A DNA stretch of 64,000 bases from Thioalkalivibrio sp. ALJ3 (GCF_000377205.1 NZ_KB897907.1:248001-312000), one strand, 5' to 3'. Positions 19,828 to 29,254 are shown, numbered from the stretch's first letter. Made by a program: numbers and translations. Notes: generated by a model from the letters alone, not told the origin.

Positions 19828-21468
19828 ATGGAAACAGTACAACAACCTCGCCTGGCCGACGTACTGGTGATCGGGAGCGGCGCAGCGGGACTCTCGGCCG
19901 CCCTGCATCTGGCCCCGTATCGCCGCGTGACGGTGATCAGCAAGGGCCCGGTGGACGAGGGCTCGACCCGCTATGCCCAGGGCGGAATCTCCGCCGTTCT
20001 CGACCGCGCCGACTCGTTCGATGCCCATATCGCCGACACCCTGGATGCAGGAGCCGACCTGTGCGATCCGGACGCCGTGCGCCGCACCGTGGCCGCCGGC
20101 CCCGAGGCGATCCAGTGGCTGCTGAACCTCGGTGTGCCGTTCACCCGCGAGGCCCTGGAGGGGCGCAGCCGCCTGCACCTGACCCGCGAGGGGGGCCACA
20201 GCGCCCGGCGCGTCGCCCATGCCGCCGACGCCACCGGCCGCGCAATCGAGGATGCGCTTGTAAAGAGCGCCTCCGGGCAGGCCAGCATCGAGGTCTTCGA
20301 GCGCCACGTGGCGGTGGACCTGATCACCCAGCCCGTGGACGGCACCCGGCGCGTGGTGGGCGCCTATGTGCAGGACGCCAAGACCCGCGAGGTGGAGACC
20401 ATTCTCGCCCCGACCGTAATCCTGGCGACCGGTGGCGCGAGCAAGGTCTATCTGTACAGCTCCAACCCCGACGGCGCCACCGGCGACGGCATCGCGATGG
20501 CCTGGCGGGCCGGCTGCCGCATCGCGAACATGGAGTTCATGCAGTTCCATCCGACCTGCCTGTTCCACCCGCGCGCCAAGTCGTTCCTGATCTCCGAGGC
20601 GGTACGTGGCGAGGGCGGGCTGCTGTTGCTCCCCGACGGCGAACGCTTCATGCCGCGCTTTGACGAGCGCGCGGAACTGGCCCCGCGCGACATCGTCGCC
20701 CGCGCGGTCGACCACGAGATGAAACGCCTCGGCCTGGATCACGTGAACCTGGATATCAGTCACAAACCGGCGGAGTTCATCCGCGAGCACTTCCCGACGA
20801 TCTACGAGCGCTGCCTGCAGTTCGGCTTCGACATGACCCGCGAACCGCTGCCGGTGGTGCCGGCCGCGCACTACACCTGTGGCGGTGTGATGGTGAACCA
20901 CTTCGGCCAGACCGACCTGCCCGGCCTGTACGCGGCCGGCGAGGTCTCCTACACGGGCCTGCACGGGGCCAACCGCATGGCCAGCAACTCGCTGCTGGAG
21001 TGCCTGGTCTACGCCCGCGGAGCCGCCGAGCACATCCTGTCGCAGACCGATCTGCCCGCTCCGGAGCAACTCACGGCACCGCCCGCCTGGGACGAGTCAC
21101 GCGTTACGGAATCCGAGGAAGAGGTCGTGGTCGCCCACGACTGGGACGAACTGCGCCGCCTGATGTGGGACTACGTGGGCATCGTGCGCACCCGCGAGCG
21201 CCTGCACCGTGCCGAGCGCCGCATCCGCATCCTGCAGGAAGAGATCCACGAGTATTACAGCCACTTCCGCATCTCGCCGGACCTGCTCGAGCTGCGCAAC
21301 CTGGCGATGGTTGCGGAGATCATCGTGACCAGCGCCCTGTCCCGCAAGGAAAGCCGCGGGCTGCATTTTATCCGCGACTACCCGGAGACCGACCCGGCCC
21401 TGGATGGACAGCCGACGATCCTGGCCCCGGACAACGCTCTGCGCCCGGGCGACAGCCGTCGACCGTAA
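19828..21468 (+). CDS. nadB: L-aspartate oxidase
   Basis: A flavoenzyme that oxidises aspartate to iminoaspartate for NadA, the first step of de novo NAD synthesis. FAD-binding [13 protein letters not shown] near residue 12, [19 protein letters not shown] and the active-site [23 protein letters not shown] block are all present; 546 residues (E. coli 540). It is divergent from rpoE, the arrangement known from E. coli and Pseudomonas. No strong promoter stands out in the shared gap. Confidence 0.96.
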   Translation: METVQQPRLADVLVIGSGAAGLSAALHLAPYRRVTVISKGPVDEGSTRYAQGGISAVLDRADSFDAHIADTLDAGADLCDPDAVRRTVAAGPEAIQWLLNLGVPFTREALEGRSRLHLTREGGHSARRVAHAADATGRAIEDALVKSASGQASIEVFERHVAVDLITQPVDGTRRVVGAYVQDAKTREVETILAPTVILATGGASKVYLYSSNPDGATGDGIAMAWRAGCRIANMEFMQFHPTCLFHPRAKSFLISEAVRGEGGLLLLPDGERFMPRFDERAELAPRDIVARAVDHEMKRLGLDHVNLDISHKPAEFIREHFPTIYERCLQFGFDMTREPLPVVPAAHYTCGGVMVNHFGQTDLPGLYAAGEVSYTGLHGANRMASNSLLECLVYARGAAEHILSQTDLPAPEQLTAPPAWDESRVTESEEEVVVAHDWDELRRLMWDYVGIVRTRERLHRAERRIRILQEEIHEYYSHFRISPDLLELRNLAMVAEIIVTSALSRKESRGLHFIRDYPETDPALDGQPTILAPDNALRPGDSRRP

Positions 21469-21505
21469 CCTGCTCTCCCCAGTAGCAGCACGGCCAGCGC
21501 GCTAA

Positions 21506-21818
21506 GGGAGACGCTGATTGGATCGCACGTCCGCGTTGGTGCCCCCTGTTTTCCGAGACAAGGCGCATCGTGCAGCGGGTAGTGGTTCTACCCGCCCGTT
21601 GCTGATTGATTCGGGGCGCAACGCAGGATCGGGGAACAGGGGGCACCAACCCCACAAGACATTGGAAGCAGGGGCTCGGCCGCCCGTTGTTGATCAAAAA
21701 CGGGCGCGCTCACAGCGTTGCGGCTCCCTTGTGCAGAATCGCTGCACGGCAGTCACCGCGCCTTGTTCGCACGCAAAAGCGACTCGAGCGCGGACGCGCG
21801 ATTAAATCAGTGTCTCCC
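21506..21818. mobile_element. MITE-like non-autonomous element with about 32-bp terminal inverted repeats
   Basis: The ends are inverted repeats: left GGGAGACGCTGATTGGATCG..., right (reverse complement) GGGAGACACTGATTTAATCG..., both continuing through GTCCGCG; about 27 of 32 positions match. The element is flanked by a direct duplication TAA (21503-21505 and 21819-21821; CTAA if one base is shared with the end). It has no coding capacity for a transposase. The interior contains small inverted repeats and a stretch (GTTGATCAAAAACGGGCGCG) also found in the repeats near lipA and lipB. It fills the nadB-reductase gap between convergent genes. Confidence 0.75.
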
Positions 21819-21825
21819 TAAGGCA

Positions 21826-22554
21826 TTACCACCACTTCTCGTATTTGAGCTGCGTCTCGGGGATCCCCCATTCGGCCAGCAGCGTGGCCATGTCCTCGAT
21901 GAACTCGCGCGAACCGCAGAAATAGAACAGGGCATCGCGCGGCAGCTTCAGCGACTCCAGCAGCTCGTGGCTGATGCGCCCGGTGTGCCCCAGCCAGTCT
22001 TCGGCCTCGCGCGTTACCGTGAGGGTTATGTCGATGTTCTCGGCCTTGGCCAGGTGCGCCAGTTCGTCCGGGAACAGCATCTCGTCCTGGTGCGCGACGC
22101 TGTAGACGAGATGGGCGTAGACGTCCGGCATGCCGTCATTGACCGCGCGCAGAATGCTGAACAGTGGCGTGACGCCGATCCCCGCGCCCAGCAGCACGAC
22201 GTTCTGCGCCATGCCCGGCTCGAAGAAGAAGCTGCCCTGCCCGGGGGTGATGTAGACCGTATCCCCCTCGCACGCGGTGGTGTGCAGGTAGTGCGTGGCG
22301 TGATGGTGATCGGCGTACTTGATCGCGAGCTGCAGCCGCCCGTCATCGCGCGGCGCGGAGACCACCGAGTAGCCCCCGACAAACGGCTTGCCGGCAGCCT
22401 GCGGGATCACCAGATCCAGCCACTGCCCGGCCTTGCTGGAAAAACGCGCCGGGTCGGCCGACAGGGTAAAGACCTTGATCAGCGGCGTGACGGGTTCGAT
22501 CGCCTCGATCCGGGCCGGCATGAAGTGTTCGGGCAGTTCAACGGCGTGTGTCAT
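21826..22554 (-). CDS. FNR-type FAD/NAD(P)-binding oxidoreductase
   Basis: A single-chain ferredoxin-NADP-reductase fold, 242 residues. The FAD domain carries GQWLDLVIP and GGYSVVSAP, the NAD(P) domain VVLLGAGIGVTPLFSILR, and the C-terminal CGSREFIEDM followed by an aromatic end, YEKWW. The usual flavin-binding Arg of the RxYS motif is Gly here (GGYS). There is no ferredoxin or haem domain, so the electron partner is a separate protein. It could be an Fpr-like or OXNAD1-like reductase; I do not assign a symbol. Start ATGA overlaps the mazG stop? No: the fpr-like gene is downstream, its ATG at 22554 overlapping the mazG stop by 4 nt, so the two are coupled. Confidence 0.8.
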   Translation of the reverse strand: MTHAVELPEHFMPARIEAIEPVTPLIKVFTLSADPARFSSKAGQWLDLVIPQAAGKPFVGGYSVVSAPRDDGRLQLAIKYADHHHATHYLHTTACEGDTVYITPGQGSFFFEPGMAQNVVLLGAGIGVTPLFSILRAVNDGMPDVYAHLVYSVAHQDEMLFPDELAHLAKAENIDITLTVTREAEDWLGHTGRISHELLESLKLPRDALFYFCGSREFIEDMATLLAEWGIPETQLKYEKWW

Positions 22555-23378
22555 TTGGGGTCCGTGCTAGTGTCGCGTTCGCGCCGCCGGGCCTCCTGGT
22601 AGAGGGCCTCCTGGGCGTCGAAATCCAGCTGTTCAAGGGCCTGCCCCTGCTCGCGGGCCAGGGCCTCCATGGTACGAAAGCGCGCCTCGAACTTGCGCGT
22701 AGTCCCGCGCAGCGCGCCTTCCGGCTCCACTCCCAGATGACGCGCCCAGTTGGTCACGGCAAACAACAGATCGCCGATCTCCTCGGCCACGCGGTCGGGA
22801 TCGGCGTCGCCGGCCAACTCCTCGTGGACCTCGTCCAGTTCCTCGTGGATCTTCTCCAGCACCGGAGCCGGCTCATCCCAGTCGAAGCCCAGCCGGGCCG
22901 CGCGGCGCTGGGTTTTGGCGGCACGAGCCAGGGCCGGCATCGCCAGCGGGATGTCGTCCATCGCGCTGTGGTGGTCGCGGGCGGCGCGCTCCTCGGCCTT
23001 CGCCGATTCCCAGGCCGCCTCGCGGGCGGCATCATCCGCGTACTCGGCATCGGCGAATACATGCGGGTGGCGCCGCACCAGCTTGTCGCCGATCGCACGG
23101 GCGATGGCGTCGAGATCAAAGCGCCCGGCCTCCTCCGCGATCCGTGCCTGGAAGACCACCTGAAACAGAAGATCGCCCAGCTCGTCGCGCAGCTCACGAG
23201 TGGCTGCCTCGCTGCCATCGTCGCGAGCGATCGCGTCGGCCAGCTCGAAGGCCTCCTCCAGCGTGTGGGGCACGATGGTCTGGGCGGTCTGCTCCCGATC
23301 CCAGGCACAGCCCTGCTCGGGATCACGCAGGCGCGCCATGATCGCGCGCAGGCGCTCCACGGGATTGGTATTCCTCAT
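22551..23378 (-). CDS. mazG: Nucleoside triphosphate pyrophosphohydrolase MazG
   Basis: Hydrolyses NTPs to NMP and PPi, cleaning the nucleotide pool and affecting ppGpp-linked stress. It has two tandem all-alpha MazG domains: the first with CAWDREQTAQTIVPHTLEEAFELADAI and EELRDELGD-like EL/DLLFQVVF, the second with KIHEELDEVHEELAG and EEIGDLLFAVTNWARHL, including the ExxE/ExxD metal motifs. 275 residues from MRNTNPVERL (E. coli 263). It is followed by the reductase with a 4-nt overlap. Confidence 0.94.
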   Translation of the reverse strand: MRNTNPVERLRAIMARLRDPEQGCAWDREQTAQTIVPHTLEEAFELADAIARDDGSEAATRELRDELGDLLFQVVFQARIAEEAGRFDLDAIARAIGDKLVRRHPHVFADAEYADDAAREAAWESAKAEERAARDHHSAMDDIPLAMPALARAAKTQRRAARLGFDWDEPAPVLEKIHEELDEVHEELAGDADPDRVAEEIGDLLFAVTNWARHLGVEPEGALRGTTRKFEARFRTMEALAREQGQALEQLDFDAQEALYQEARRRERDTSTDPK

Positions 23379-23474
23379 GAGGGCGGAGTGTAAGGGGTCC
23401 AGTGGGCGGGCAAAACCGCCTGCCACACTCCGATGCCAGTGCCGGGGCCGTGCAATCGGCCCCGACACCCTCGA

Positions 23475-24227
23475 TCAGCCCTGCTGGTCCGGTTCGCAGA
23501 GACGCTTCTTCTCGTCGGGCAGGTTGTCCGGGCAGATCCCGCAGCCCTCGTTGCCGGGCAGCGCCCAGTCAATCTTCTTCGGATACGGCAGATCCATCTC
23601 CTCCATGATCTTGACGAACTCGGCCTCGGGCTTGTTCTTGCCCAGGCGCGGGTTGCGCATCTTCTCCTGCCCGATGGTGGTGATCTGACGCTCTTCGTAA
23701 TCGTGGCACGGATACACCAGCGTCTCGTCCGGCAGGGTAAAGAACTTGTCGTGGATCGACCGGTACAGGGTCTTGGCGTCACCTGACTGGAAGTCGGTGC
23801 GGCCACAGGCCTCGATCAGCAGGGCATCGCCGGAGAACAGCATCTTCAGCCCGACATGATCCATCAGAAAGGCGTGATGGGTATCGGTATGCCCGGGGGT
23901 GTAGAGGGGGTTAATCACCAGATTCCCCAACTGGAAAGGTTCGCCCTCGCGCAGGCCGACGTCGCGGCAAGGCAGCTCGTCCAGCGCCGGGCCGGCCAGC
24001 TGGCAGCCCGTCCTCTCGCGCAGCATCTTGCCCCCCGTGATGTGGTCGGCGTGGATATGCGTCTCGATGGCGTAGTCGAGGCTCAGTCCCATCTCCTGCA
24101 ACACACGCAGATCGCGGTCCACAGTCTCGATGACCGGATCGATCAGGGCGGTCTTGCCCGTGTCCGGGCAGCTCAGCAGATAGGTATAGGTGGACGATTC
24201 TTCTTCGAACAGCTGCTTGAAAATCAT
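23475..24227 (-). CDS. Persulfide dioxygenase / ETHE1-like metallo-beta-lactamase-fold protein
   Basis: 250 residues with the MBL-fold metal motif THIHADHITGG and later ligands in TPGHTDTH, FSGDALLI and PCHDY. The ETHE1-type signatures TRTDFQSG-like GRTDFQSGD and IHDKFFTLPDETLVYPCHDY point to persulfide dioxygenase (oxidises glutathione persulfide to sulfite) rather than glyoxalase II. The C-terminus carries a CGIC and a further Cys not usual for the core fold. A sulfur-oxidising host would make the role natural, but that is inference. A sigma-E-like promoter lies upstream. Confidence 0.85.
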   Translation of the reverse strand: MIFKQLFEEESSTYTYLLSCPDTGKTALIDPVIETVDRDLRVLQEMGLSLDYAIETHIHADHITGGKMLRERTGCQLAGPALDELPCRDVGLREGEPFQLGNLVINPLYTPGHTDTHHAFLMDHVGLKMLFSGDALLIEACGRTDFQSGDAKTLYRSIHDKFFTLPDETLVYPCHDYEERQITTIGQEKMRNPRLGKNKPEAEFVKIMEEMDLPYPKKIDWALPGNEGCGICPDNLPDEKKRLCEPDQQG

Positions 24228-24334
24228 GCGATGTCCTCCGTGAGCGCCAGGCGCTTTTCAATCGGTTGGCTCGATGCTAACCGGCGGTCAGCCGATGCAC
24301 CAAGCCGGCACACTGGACGCGCGCCCTTGTCCGT

Positions 24335-24362
24335 TTCGGAGCCCCTGGACCGCCACAAGTTC
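24335..24362 (-). promoter_or_regulatory. Possible sigma-E promoter of the persulfide dioxygenase gene
   Basis: Minus strand GGGAACTT (core GAACTT 24362-24357), 16-nt spacer, TCCGAA (24340-24335). Same core and spacing as the degP promoter. The predicted start near 24328 would give a leader of about 100 nt. Confidence 0.45.
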
Positions 24363-24448
24363 CCCTCTGGGAAAGGCCCCACCCTTCTGTCATGACACGC
24401 CACTGGCTATCATGCGTCCTTCGCCGACACAGACACCAAGGACCCATC

Positions 24449-24688
24449 ATGGAAGCCAATCAAGTGGCCGAGCTCATTCGTGCCGGCCTGCCGGAGGCCG
24501 AAAAGGTCGAGGTCACCGGGGGCGAGGGCAAGTTCGAGGCCCTGGTCGTCAGCCCGCAATTCGCCGGAATGAACAAGGTCAAGAAGCACCAAACCGTCTA
24601 CGCCACGGTGCGTGACCAGATCGACTCCGGCGAGGTCCACGCACTGTCCATCCGCGCCCTGACGCCGGAAGAAGCCGCAGGCGCCTGA
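24449..24688 (+). CDS. ibaG: BolA/IbaG-family protein
   Basis: 79 residues with the BolA fold: VEVTGGEGKFEALVVSPQF, the conserved MNKVKKHQTVYATV helix and the C-terminal VHALSIRALTPEE. The short N-terminus and the KKHQTVY segment resemble IbaG (YrbA) more than BolA; these proteins form [2Fe-2S] complexes with monothiol glutaredoxins. It is not next to murA, its usual neighbour, but is first in a plus-strand run with two unknown genes and two HDOD proteins. Start: the ATG at 24449. Confidence 0.85.
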   Translation: MEANQVAELIRAGLPEAEKVEVTGGEGKFEALVVSPQFAGMNKVKKHQTVYATVRDQIDSGEVHALSIRALTPEEAAGA

Positions 24689-24701
24689 GCACCGCGCCGG
24701 G

Positions 24702-25106
24702 ATGCTCTCGCCCAAGGGCCGCGAGGAGATCGAGCGCCTGCTGGAGGGCGGCCTGGTTCACGACTGGGGCGAGGCCGAGACGACGCTGCGCAATGTCACG
24801 CGCATGCTGTTGACCACGCGCCCGGACCTGCTCCGTCTGTACTTCAGCCCCGAGGCGTGGGAACAGATTACTGCCTGGCCGCAGAAAAAGGCCGCCAACG
24901 CGATCATCGCCGCATTGCGTACCGGCGTGGTCGACGCCCTCGGGCGGCCGGCCATCGCCAACCGCGAACAGGCCCGTTTCTACTTGCTCTGCTTTCAGGA
25001 CGACCTCGCCGAACGGGTGGACGCCTGGTGCCGCGAGCACCCTGAGGAATGTCCGCGTCGCAGCCGCGCACGAACCCAAACCCTCCCTGGCGACTCCGAG
25101 CCATGA
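24702..25106 (+). CDS. Uncharacterised 134-residue protein
   Basis: Starts 13 nt after ibaG, and its TGA overlaps the next gene's ATG (ATGA), so it is a genuine coupled gene. Sequence is largely helical and charged, with WGEAETTLRNVTRMLL and a DLLRLYFSPEAWEQITAWPQ-type central stretch, no signal peptide, no membrane segment and a Cys/Arg/Pro-rich tail (CREHPEECPRRSRARTQ). I do not recognise a family. Confidence 0.65.
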   Translation: MLSPKGREEIERLLEGGLVHDWGEAETTLRNVTRMLLTTRPDLLRLYFSPEAWEQITAWPQKKAANAIIAALRTGVVDALGRPAIANREQARFYLLCFQDDLAERVDAWCREHPEECPRRSRARTQTLPGDSEP

Positions 25107-25687
25107 CCCCCGATGTTCTCGAATGCGGTCAGCCCGCGATTGAAGGACCGCTGCGCCAGCTGCTAGGACGCTACGGGCTGAAACTGGTCATGCACCCGCC
25201 GGGCGCGGCGCTGCCCGGAACCTGGTGGGGCGAACCCGAGGCGGGGATCATCGGGCATACCGTACATGTCCGCCCCGACACACCGCTGCACTCGGCGCTG
25301 CACGAAGCCAGCCACCTGATCTGTATGGAACCGCAGCGCCGCGCGACACTGCATACCAATGCCGGGGGCGACGACCTGGAGGAGTGCGGGGTTTGCTACC
25401 TGCAGATTCTGCTGGCCGATGCCCTGCCCGGAGTGGGTCGCGAACGCCTGATGCGGGACATGGACGCCTGGGGCTACAGCTTCCGTCTGGGTTCGACCGC
25501 GCGCTGGTTTGACGAGGACGCCGACGATGCACGGGTCTTCCTCCGCTCCGAGGGGCTGATCGACTCGCGCGAGCGGCTTTCATTCGCCTGTCGCGGGGCC
25601 CTCGAGACTGCGCGGGATGCTACACTGAGATCCACGTCACAAGACGCGACTCCCCCGGAAAACGCCAGCCAGGATCCAATGCGGTGA
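25103..25687 (+). CDS. Unrecognised protein with an HExxH-type motif
   Basis: From the coupled ATG at 25103 (MTPDVLECG, 194 residues) the protein has HEASH at residues 67-71, preceded by HTVHVRPDTPLHSAL, and a downstream Glu in DDLEECGVCYLQILL. HExxH plus a distal Glu is the zinc-binding layout of gluzincin-type metallopeptidases, but the rest matches no family I recognise and no signal peptide is present, so it would act in the cytoplasm. A C-terminal 20-residue tail is polar and disordered-looking. It overlaps the neighbours on both sides by 4 nt or lies just before the next gene. Confidence 0.7.
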   Translation: MTPDVLECGQPAIEGPLRQLLGRYGLKLVMHPPGAALPGTWWGEPEAGIIGHTVHVRPDTPLHSALHEASHLICMEPQRRATLHTNAGGDDLEECGVCYLQILLADALPGVGRERLMRDMDAWGYSFRLGSTARWFDEDADDARVFLRSEGLIDSRERLSFACRGALETARDATLRSTSQDATPPENASQDPMR

Positions 25688-25755
25688 TTGCGCTGCCGGG
25701 CACAGCGCGCCGGGCAATCACGAACCCACTGGCCACCCTCCCGGGCTGGGGATCA

Positions 25756-26994
25756 ATGGAAACACAGGCAACGGAACCGCTCATGGACACGACGACCATC
25801 GACAGTCTGCTCCAGGAAATGGATCTCACCGCGCACCTGTCGGAGTCCGCCCGCGCAGAACTCGCCCAGGCATGCGCCAGCCCGGAGCTGCCCGCCGGTA
25901 AGCGACTGCGTCCACAGGACGTTGCCGACCGGCACCTGTTCCTGCTGAGCGGCCAGCTGGTACGTGTCAGCGGCGGTACGCCATCCCGCATTACCGTTGG
26001 CGATGGCAACGGCGAGCCACCACTGCAGATGTTCGACGGTGGGGCCGGCCAGCAGGACTTCATCATTACCGAGAAGCCCTGCCGCATGCTGGAGGTACCC
26101 ACTGCGGCGCTGGAGCAGGCCCACAGTGCTTCGCTGGTGATGCACGACACCGAGTTGGACGACACGGAAGGCGCCTTTTTTGGCGAGTTGTACGACCTGA
26201 TTACCAGCAATCGTCTGGAGCTGCCGACCATGCCCGAGGTCGCTCTGCGCATCCAGGAACTGACCCGAGATCCGGATGCGGACATCGACAAGCTGACCGA
26301 TGTCATCCAGCGCGACGGGACCATCGCGGGTGCCCTGTTGCATGCCACGAACAGTCCGCTGTTCCGCGGGTCCCAGCAGATCCAGTCGGTACGCGACGCG
26401 GTCACTCGCCTGGGCTTTCGCAACACCCGCATGCTGGCGATGAACATGGCCATGCGACAAGCCTTCAAGGCACGTCACGCCGCCACACGCAATGCCATGG
26501 AGGCAGTCTGGCAACACGGGGTATTGCAGTCGGCCTATGCCTACCTTGTGGCCGACTCCCTGAAGCTGCTGGACCGAGAACGAGCGCTGCTCGCCGGCCT
26601 GGTCGCCGGCATCGGGGCCGTCCCGATCATCCAGTTCATCGAGGTACGCGAAGACCACCCGGATCCCGAGCGCATCGCTCGCCTGGTTCGCCGCCTGCGC
26701 AACCTCGCCGGGGTCCTGGTCATCAACTACTGGGACCTGGGCGGAGACCTGGTCAACGTCGCCGAACACAGTAGCGACTGGGGCTACCGACCCGCGGAGC
26801 CCGACTACGCCAGTATCGCGCTGGTCGCCCAGTACGCTGCCTTGCAGGCGGAGGGCGAGGAACTGCCGCCACCGTCCGAGGTCAAGGCTTTCGAACTCCT
26901 GGGCATCGATGCCCCCGCCCCCAGGGAACCGATTGCGTTCCTGGAGGCCCGCTCCGAGGATCTAGCGGAGTTGCAGAAACTGTTCGATATGTGA
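25756..26994 (+). CDS. HDOD-domain signalling protein with cyclic-nucleotide-binding-like N-terminus (first of a tandem pair)
   Basis: The N-terminal 130 residues resemble a cNMP-binding beta-barrel (PAGKRLRPQDVADRHLFLLSGQLVRVSGG). The middle is an HDOD domain, opening with LYDLITSNRLELPTMPEVAL and continuing DADIDKLTDVIQRDG and LLHATNSPLFRG. HDOD domains are HD-related but lack the metal-binding HD pair and act in signalling. The start at 25756 (METQATEP) follows GGGGATCA; a GTG at 25684 that overlaps the previous stop is an alternative. Downstream, after 13 nt, is a paralogue with the same layout. Confidence 0.85.
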   Translation: METQATEPLMDTTTIDSLLQEMDLTAHLSESARAELAQACASPELPAGKRLRPQDVADRHLFLLSGQLVRVSGGTPSRITVGDGNGEPPLQMFDGGAGQQDFIITEKPCRMLEVPTAALEQAHSASLVMHDTELDDTEGAFFGELYDLITSNRLELPTMPEVALRIQELTRDPDADIDKLTDVIQRDGTIAGALLHATNSPLFRGSQQIQSVRDAVTRLGFRNTRMLAMNMAMRQAFKARHAATRNAMEAVWQHGVLQSAYAYLVADSLKLLDRERALLAGLVAGIGAVPIIQFIEVREDHPDPERIARLVRRLRNLAGVLVINYWDLGGDLVNVAEHSSDWGYRPAEPDYASIALVAQYAALQAEGEELPPPSEVKAFELLGIDAPAPREPIAFLEARSEDLAELQKLFDM

Positions 26995-27007
26995 GGCTGA
27001 AGCGCCG

Positions 27008-28207
27008 GTGCTCGAGGAACGTCTTCCACAACTGGTCCCGTTTACCGATCTCGGAGAACGGGCGCGCCAGAAGCTCCTGCAGCACGCGAGCACCCTGGAT
27101 ATCACGCCCGGTCTCAAGCTGCATGCACGCGACGAACGGCGCTACCTGATCTTTCTTCTCGAAGGCCGGCTCATCCTGTCCGACGACGGCCACACGGTAA
27201 TGCTCAAGAGCGGCAGTCCGGAATCCCTGCACCCGGTATTCGATGAGCGCGACTATCACAGCCATGCCATCGTAGCGAGCCGCGGCCGCATCGCGCTGTT
27301 CGACCGCAAGGTCTACGAGAATTTGATCGACGGGGCGCACGAAGGGGTCGAGGTAAGCGAGATCGAACTCTCCGACCTCGAGGGCGAATTGTTCACCAGC
27401 ATCTACACCCACGCGTTCTCCGGCGAACTGGAACTGCCCCAACTGCCCGAGGTCGCGCTGCACCTGCAAGCGGCGCTGAAGGACCCGGACGTCGACATCG
27501 AGCGAGTCACCCGGATCATCGAAGAAGACCCCAGCGTCGCCGCGCGCCTGCTGTCGGTGGCCAACAGTCCGGCGATGGGGAGCCAGCGCGAGGTCTCGCG
27601 ACTGGGGGATGCCGTTTCCCGCCTTGGCCTGGAACGTACACGACAACTGGTGATGGCCCTGGCCGCACACCAGGTGTTCATTCACCACGACAGTCCCTAC
27701 CACCGGTTGCTGGAACGCCTGTGGCGCCGTTCGGCCCGTATCGCGGCCATCAGCTGTGTACTGGCCGACCAGAGCGAGGCCGTGGATCCGCAGAAGGCCC
27801 TGCTGGCAGGCCTGCTCCATCGGGTCGGCGCTTTGCCCATCATCGGTGAAGTCGCCCGCAACCACCCCGATCGCAGTGCCGAAGACATCGAACGCATCCT
27901 CTACCGTCTGGAAGGCCTGATCGGCGAACTGGTTGCTCAACAGTGGGGCCTGGCTTCCGATATCATGGAAGTTATTCGCGATTCCGGTGGCCCGGAAACC
28001 GCTACGGCAGCACCCCTGACCGACATCGTGCGCATCGCACGCAGCGCCTGCACGCGCGATGGCGATAACGCCCTTGCGGACCGGACGCCACTGGCCGAGT
28101 TGAACGCCGTGCCACGATTCGGCTTCGTACTCGACGACAACGGGCAGTTACCTGCAATCGACACGGCCCGCCGCGAGATTGACGCGCTGATCCGCGAAGT
28201 CGCCTGA
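27008..28207 (+). CDS. HDOD-domain signalling protein with cyclic-nucleotide-binding-like N-terminus (second of the pair)
   Basis: 399 residues from a GTG start (GTGCTCGAGGAACG). N-terminal barrel ([22 protein letters not shown]), then an HDOD domain opening [20 protein letters not shown] with VANSPAMGS and [18 protein letters not shown]. The HDOD segments of the two neighbours align closely, so they are duplicated paralogues that have drifted. Both keep the ELP-(x2)-PEVAL opening. Neither has a visible output domain such as GGDEF. Confidence 0.85.
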   Translation: MLEERLPQLVPFTDLGERARQKLLQHASTLDITPGLKLHARDERRYLIFLLEGRLILSDDGHTVMLKSGSPESLHPVFDERDYHSHAIVASRGRIALFDRKVYENLIDGAHEGVEVSEIELSDLEGELFTSIYTHAFSGELELPQLPEVALHLQAALKDPDVDIERVTRIIEEDPSVAARLLSVANSPAMGSQREVSRLGDAVSRLGLERTRQLVMALAAHQVFIHHDSPYHRLLERLWRRSARIAAISCVLADQSEAVDPQKALLAGLLHRVGALPIIGEVARNHPDRSAEDIERILYRLEGLIGELVAQQWGLASDIMEVIRDSGGPETATAAPLTDIVRIARSACTRDGDNALADRTPLAELNAVPRFGFVLDDNGQLPAIDTARREIDALIREVA

Positions 28208-28272
28208 CCCCGATCGCGCCGCCACCGCCCCCGATAGGGCGGAGCGACCGCAACCCATTCAGGGAAGACCCT

Positions 28273-29229
28273 ATGACCACTCGAACCCGACCCCAACCTG
28301 GCGAAAAGCAACGCGCCGCCGACAAGGTCGCGCGCATCCCGGTCAAGATCAGCCCGACCGAGCGCCCACAGCGCAAGCCGAAGTGGATCCGCGCCCAGAG
28401 CCAGGCGCGGCCCGAGGTGCAGCGCATCAAGCGCATCCTGCGCGAGCAGAAGCTGCACACCGTCTGCGAAGAGGCGAGCTGCCCGAACCTCGGCGAATGT
28501 TTCGCCCATGGCACCGCCACCTTCATGATCATGGGCGACATCTGCACCCGCCGCTGCCCGTTCTGCGACGTCGCCCACGGCCGCCCCGAGGCCCTCGACC
28601 CGGACGAGCCTCGCCACCTGGCGAAGACCATCCAGGCGCTGGGCCTGAAGTATGTGGTCATCACCTCCGTGGACCGCGACGACCTGCGTGACGGTGGTGC
28701 CGGCCACTTCGTGGAGTGCATCCGCGAGGTCCGCACGCTGAATCCGAACACGAAGATCGAGATCCTGGTACCCGACTTCCGCGGCCGCATGGACCGCGCG
28801 TTGGAGATCATGCACCAGGCCCCGCCAGACGTCTTCAATCACAACCTCGAGACGATCCCGCGGCTTTACCGCGAGGCGCGCCCCGGTGCCGATTATCAGT
28901 GGTCGCTGGAGCTGCTGAAGCGCTTCCGCGAACAGCACCCGGGGGTGCCGACCAAGTCCGGTTTGATGCTCGGTTTGGGCGAGACCCGTGAGGAACTGCT
29001 GGAGGTCCTGGCAGACCTGCGCGAACACGGCTGCGACATGCTGACCCTGGGCCAGTACCTGCAGCCCTCGCGTCATCACCTGCCGGTCACGCGCTTCCTG
29101 ACACCCGAGGAGTTCGACGAGCTCGGCGAGGCCGCGCGCGAAATGGGCTTCAAGCAGGTGGCCAGCGGGCCTATGGTGCGCTCCTCCTACCACGCCGACC
29201 TCCAGGCACAGGGACTCGAAACCGCCTGA
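28273..29229 (+). CDS. lipA: Lipoyl synthase
   Basis: A radical-SAM enzyme that inserts two sulfurs into octanoyl-lysine to make lipoate. The N-terminal auxiliary-cluster motif is [12 protein letters not shown] and the radical-SAM motif CTRRCPFC; the C-terminal RSSYHAD serine ligand is present. 318 residues (E. coli 321). It sits 65 nt after the HDOD pair, with an AGGGAAG Shine-Dalgarno. Its usual partner lipB lies 0.9 kb away on the opposite strand, beyond a repeat island. Confidence 0.97.
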   Translation: MTTRTRPQPGEKQRAADKVARIPVKISPTERPQRKPKWIRAQSQARPEVQRIKRILREQKLHTVCEEASCPNLGECFAHGTATFMIMGDICTRRCPFCDVAHGRPEALDPDEPRHLAKTIQALGLKYVVITSVDRDDLRDGGAGHFVECIREVRTLNPNTKIEILVPDFRGRMDRALEIMHQAPPDVFNHNLETIPRLYREARPGADYQWSLELLKRFREQHPGVPTKSGLMLGLGETREELLEVLADLREHGCDMLTLGQYLQPSRHHLPVTRFLTPEEFDELGEAAREMGFKQVASGPMVRSSYHADLQAQGLETA

Positions 29230-29254
29230 TCAGCCCCGCGCCCCTCCCCTAGGG

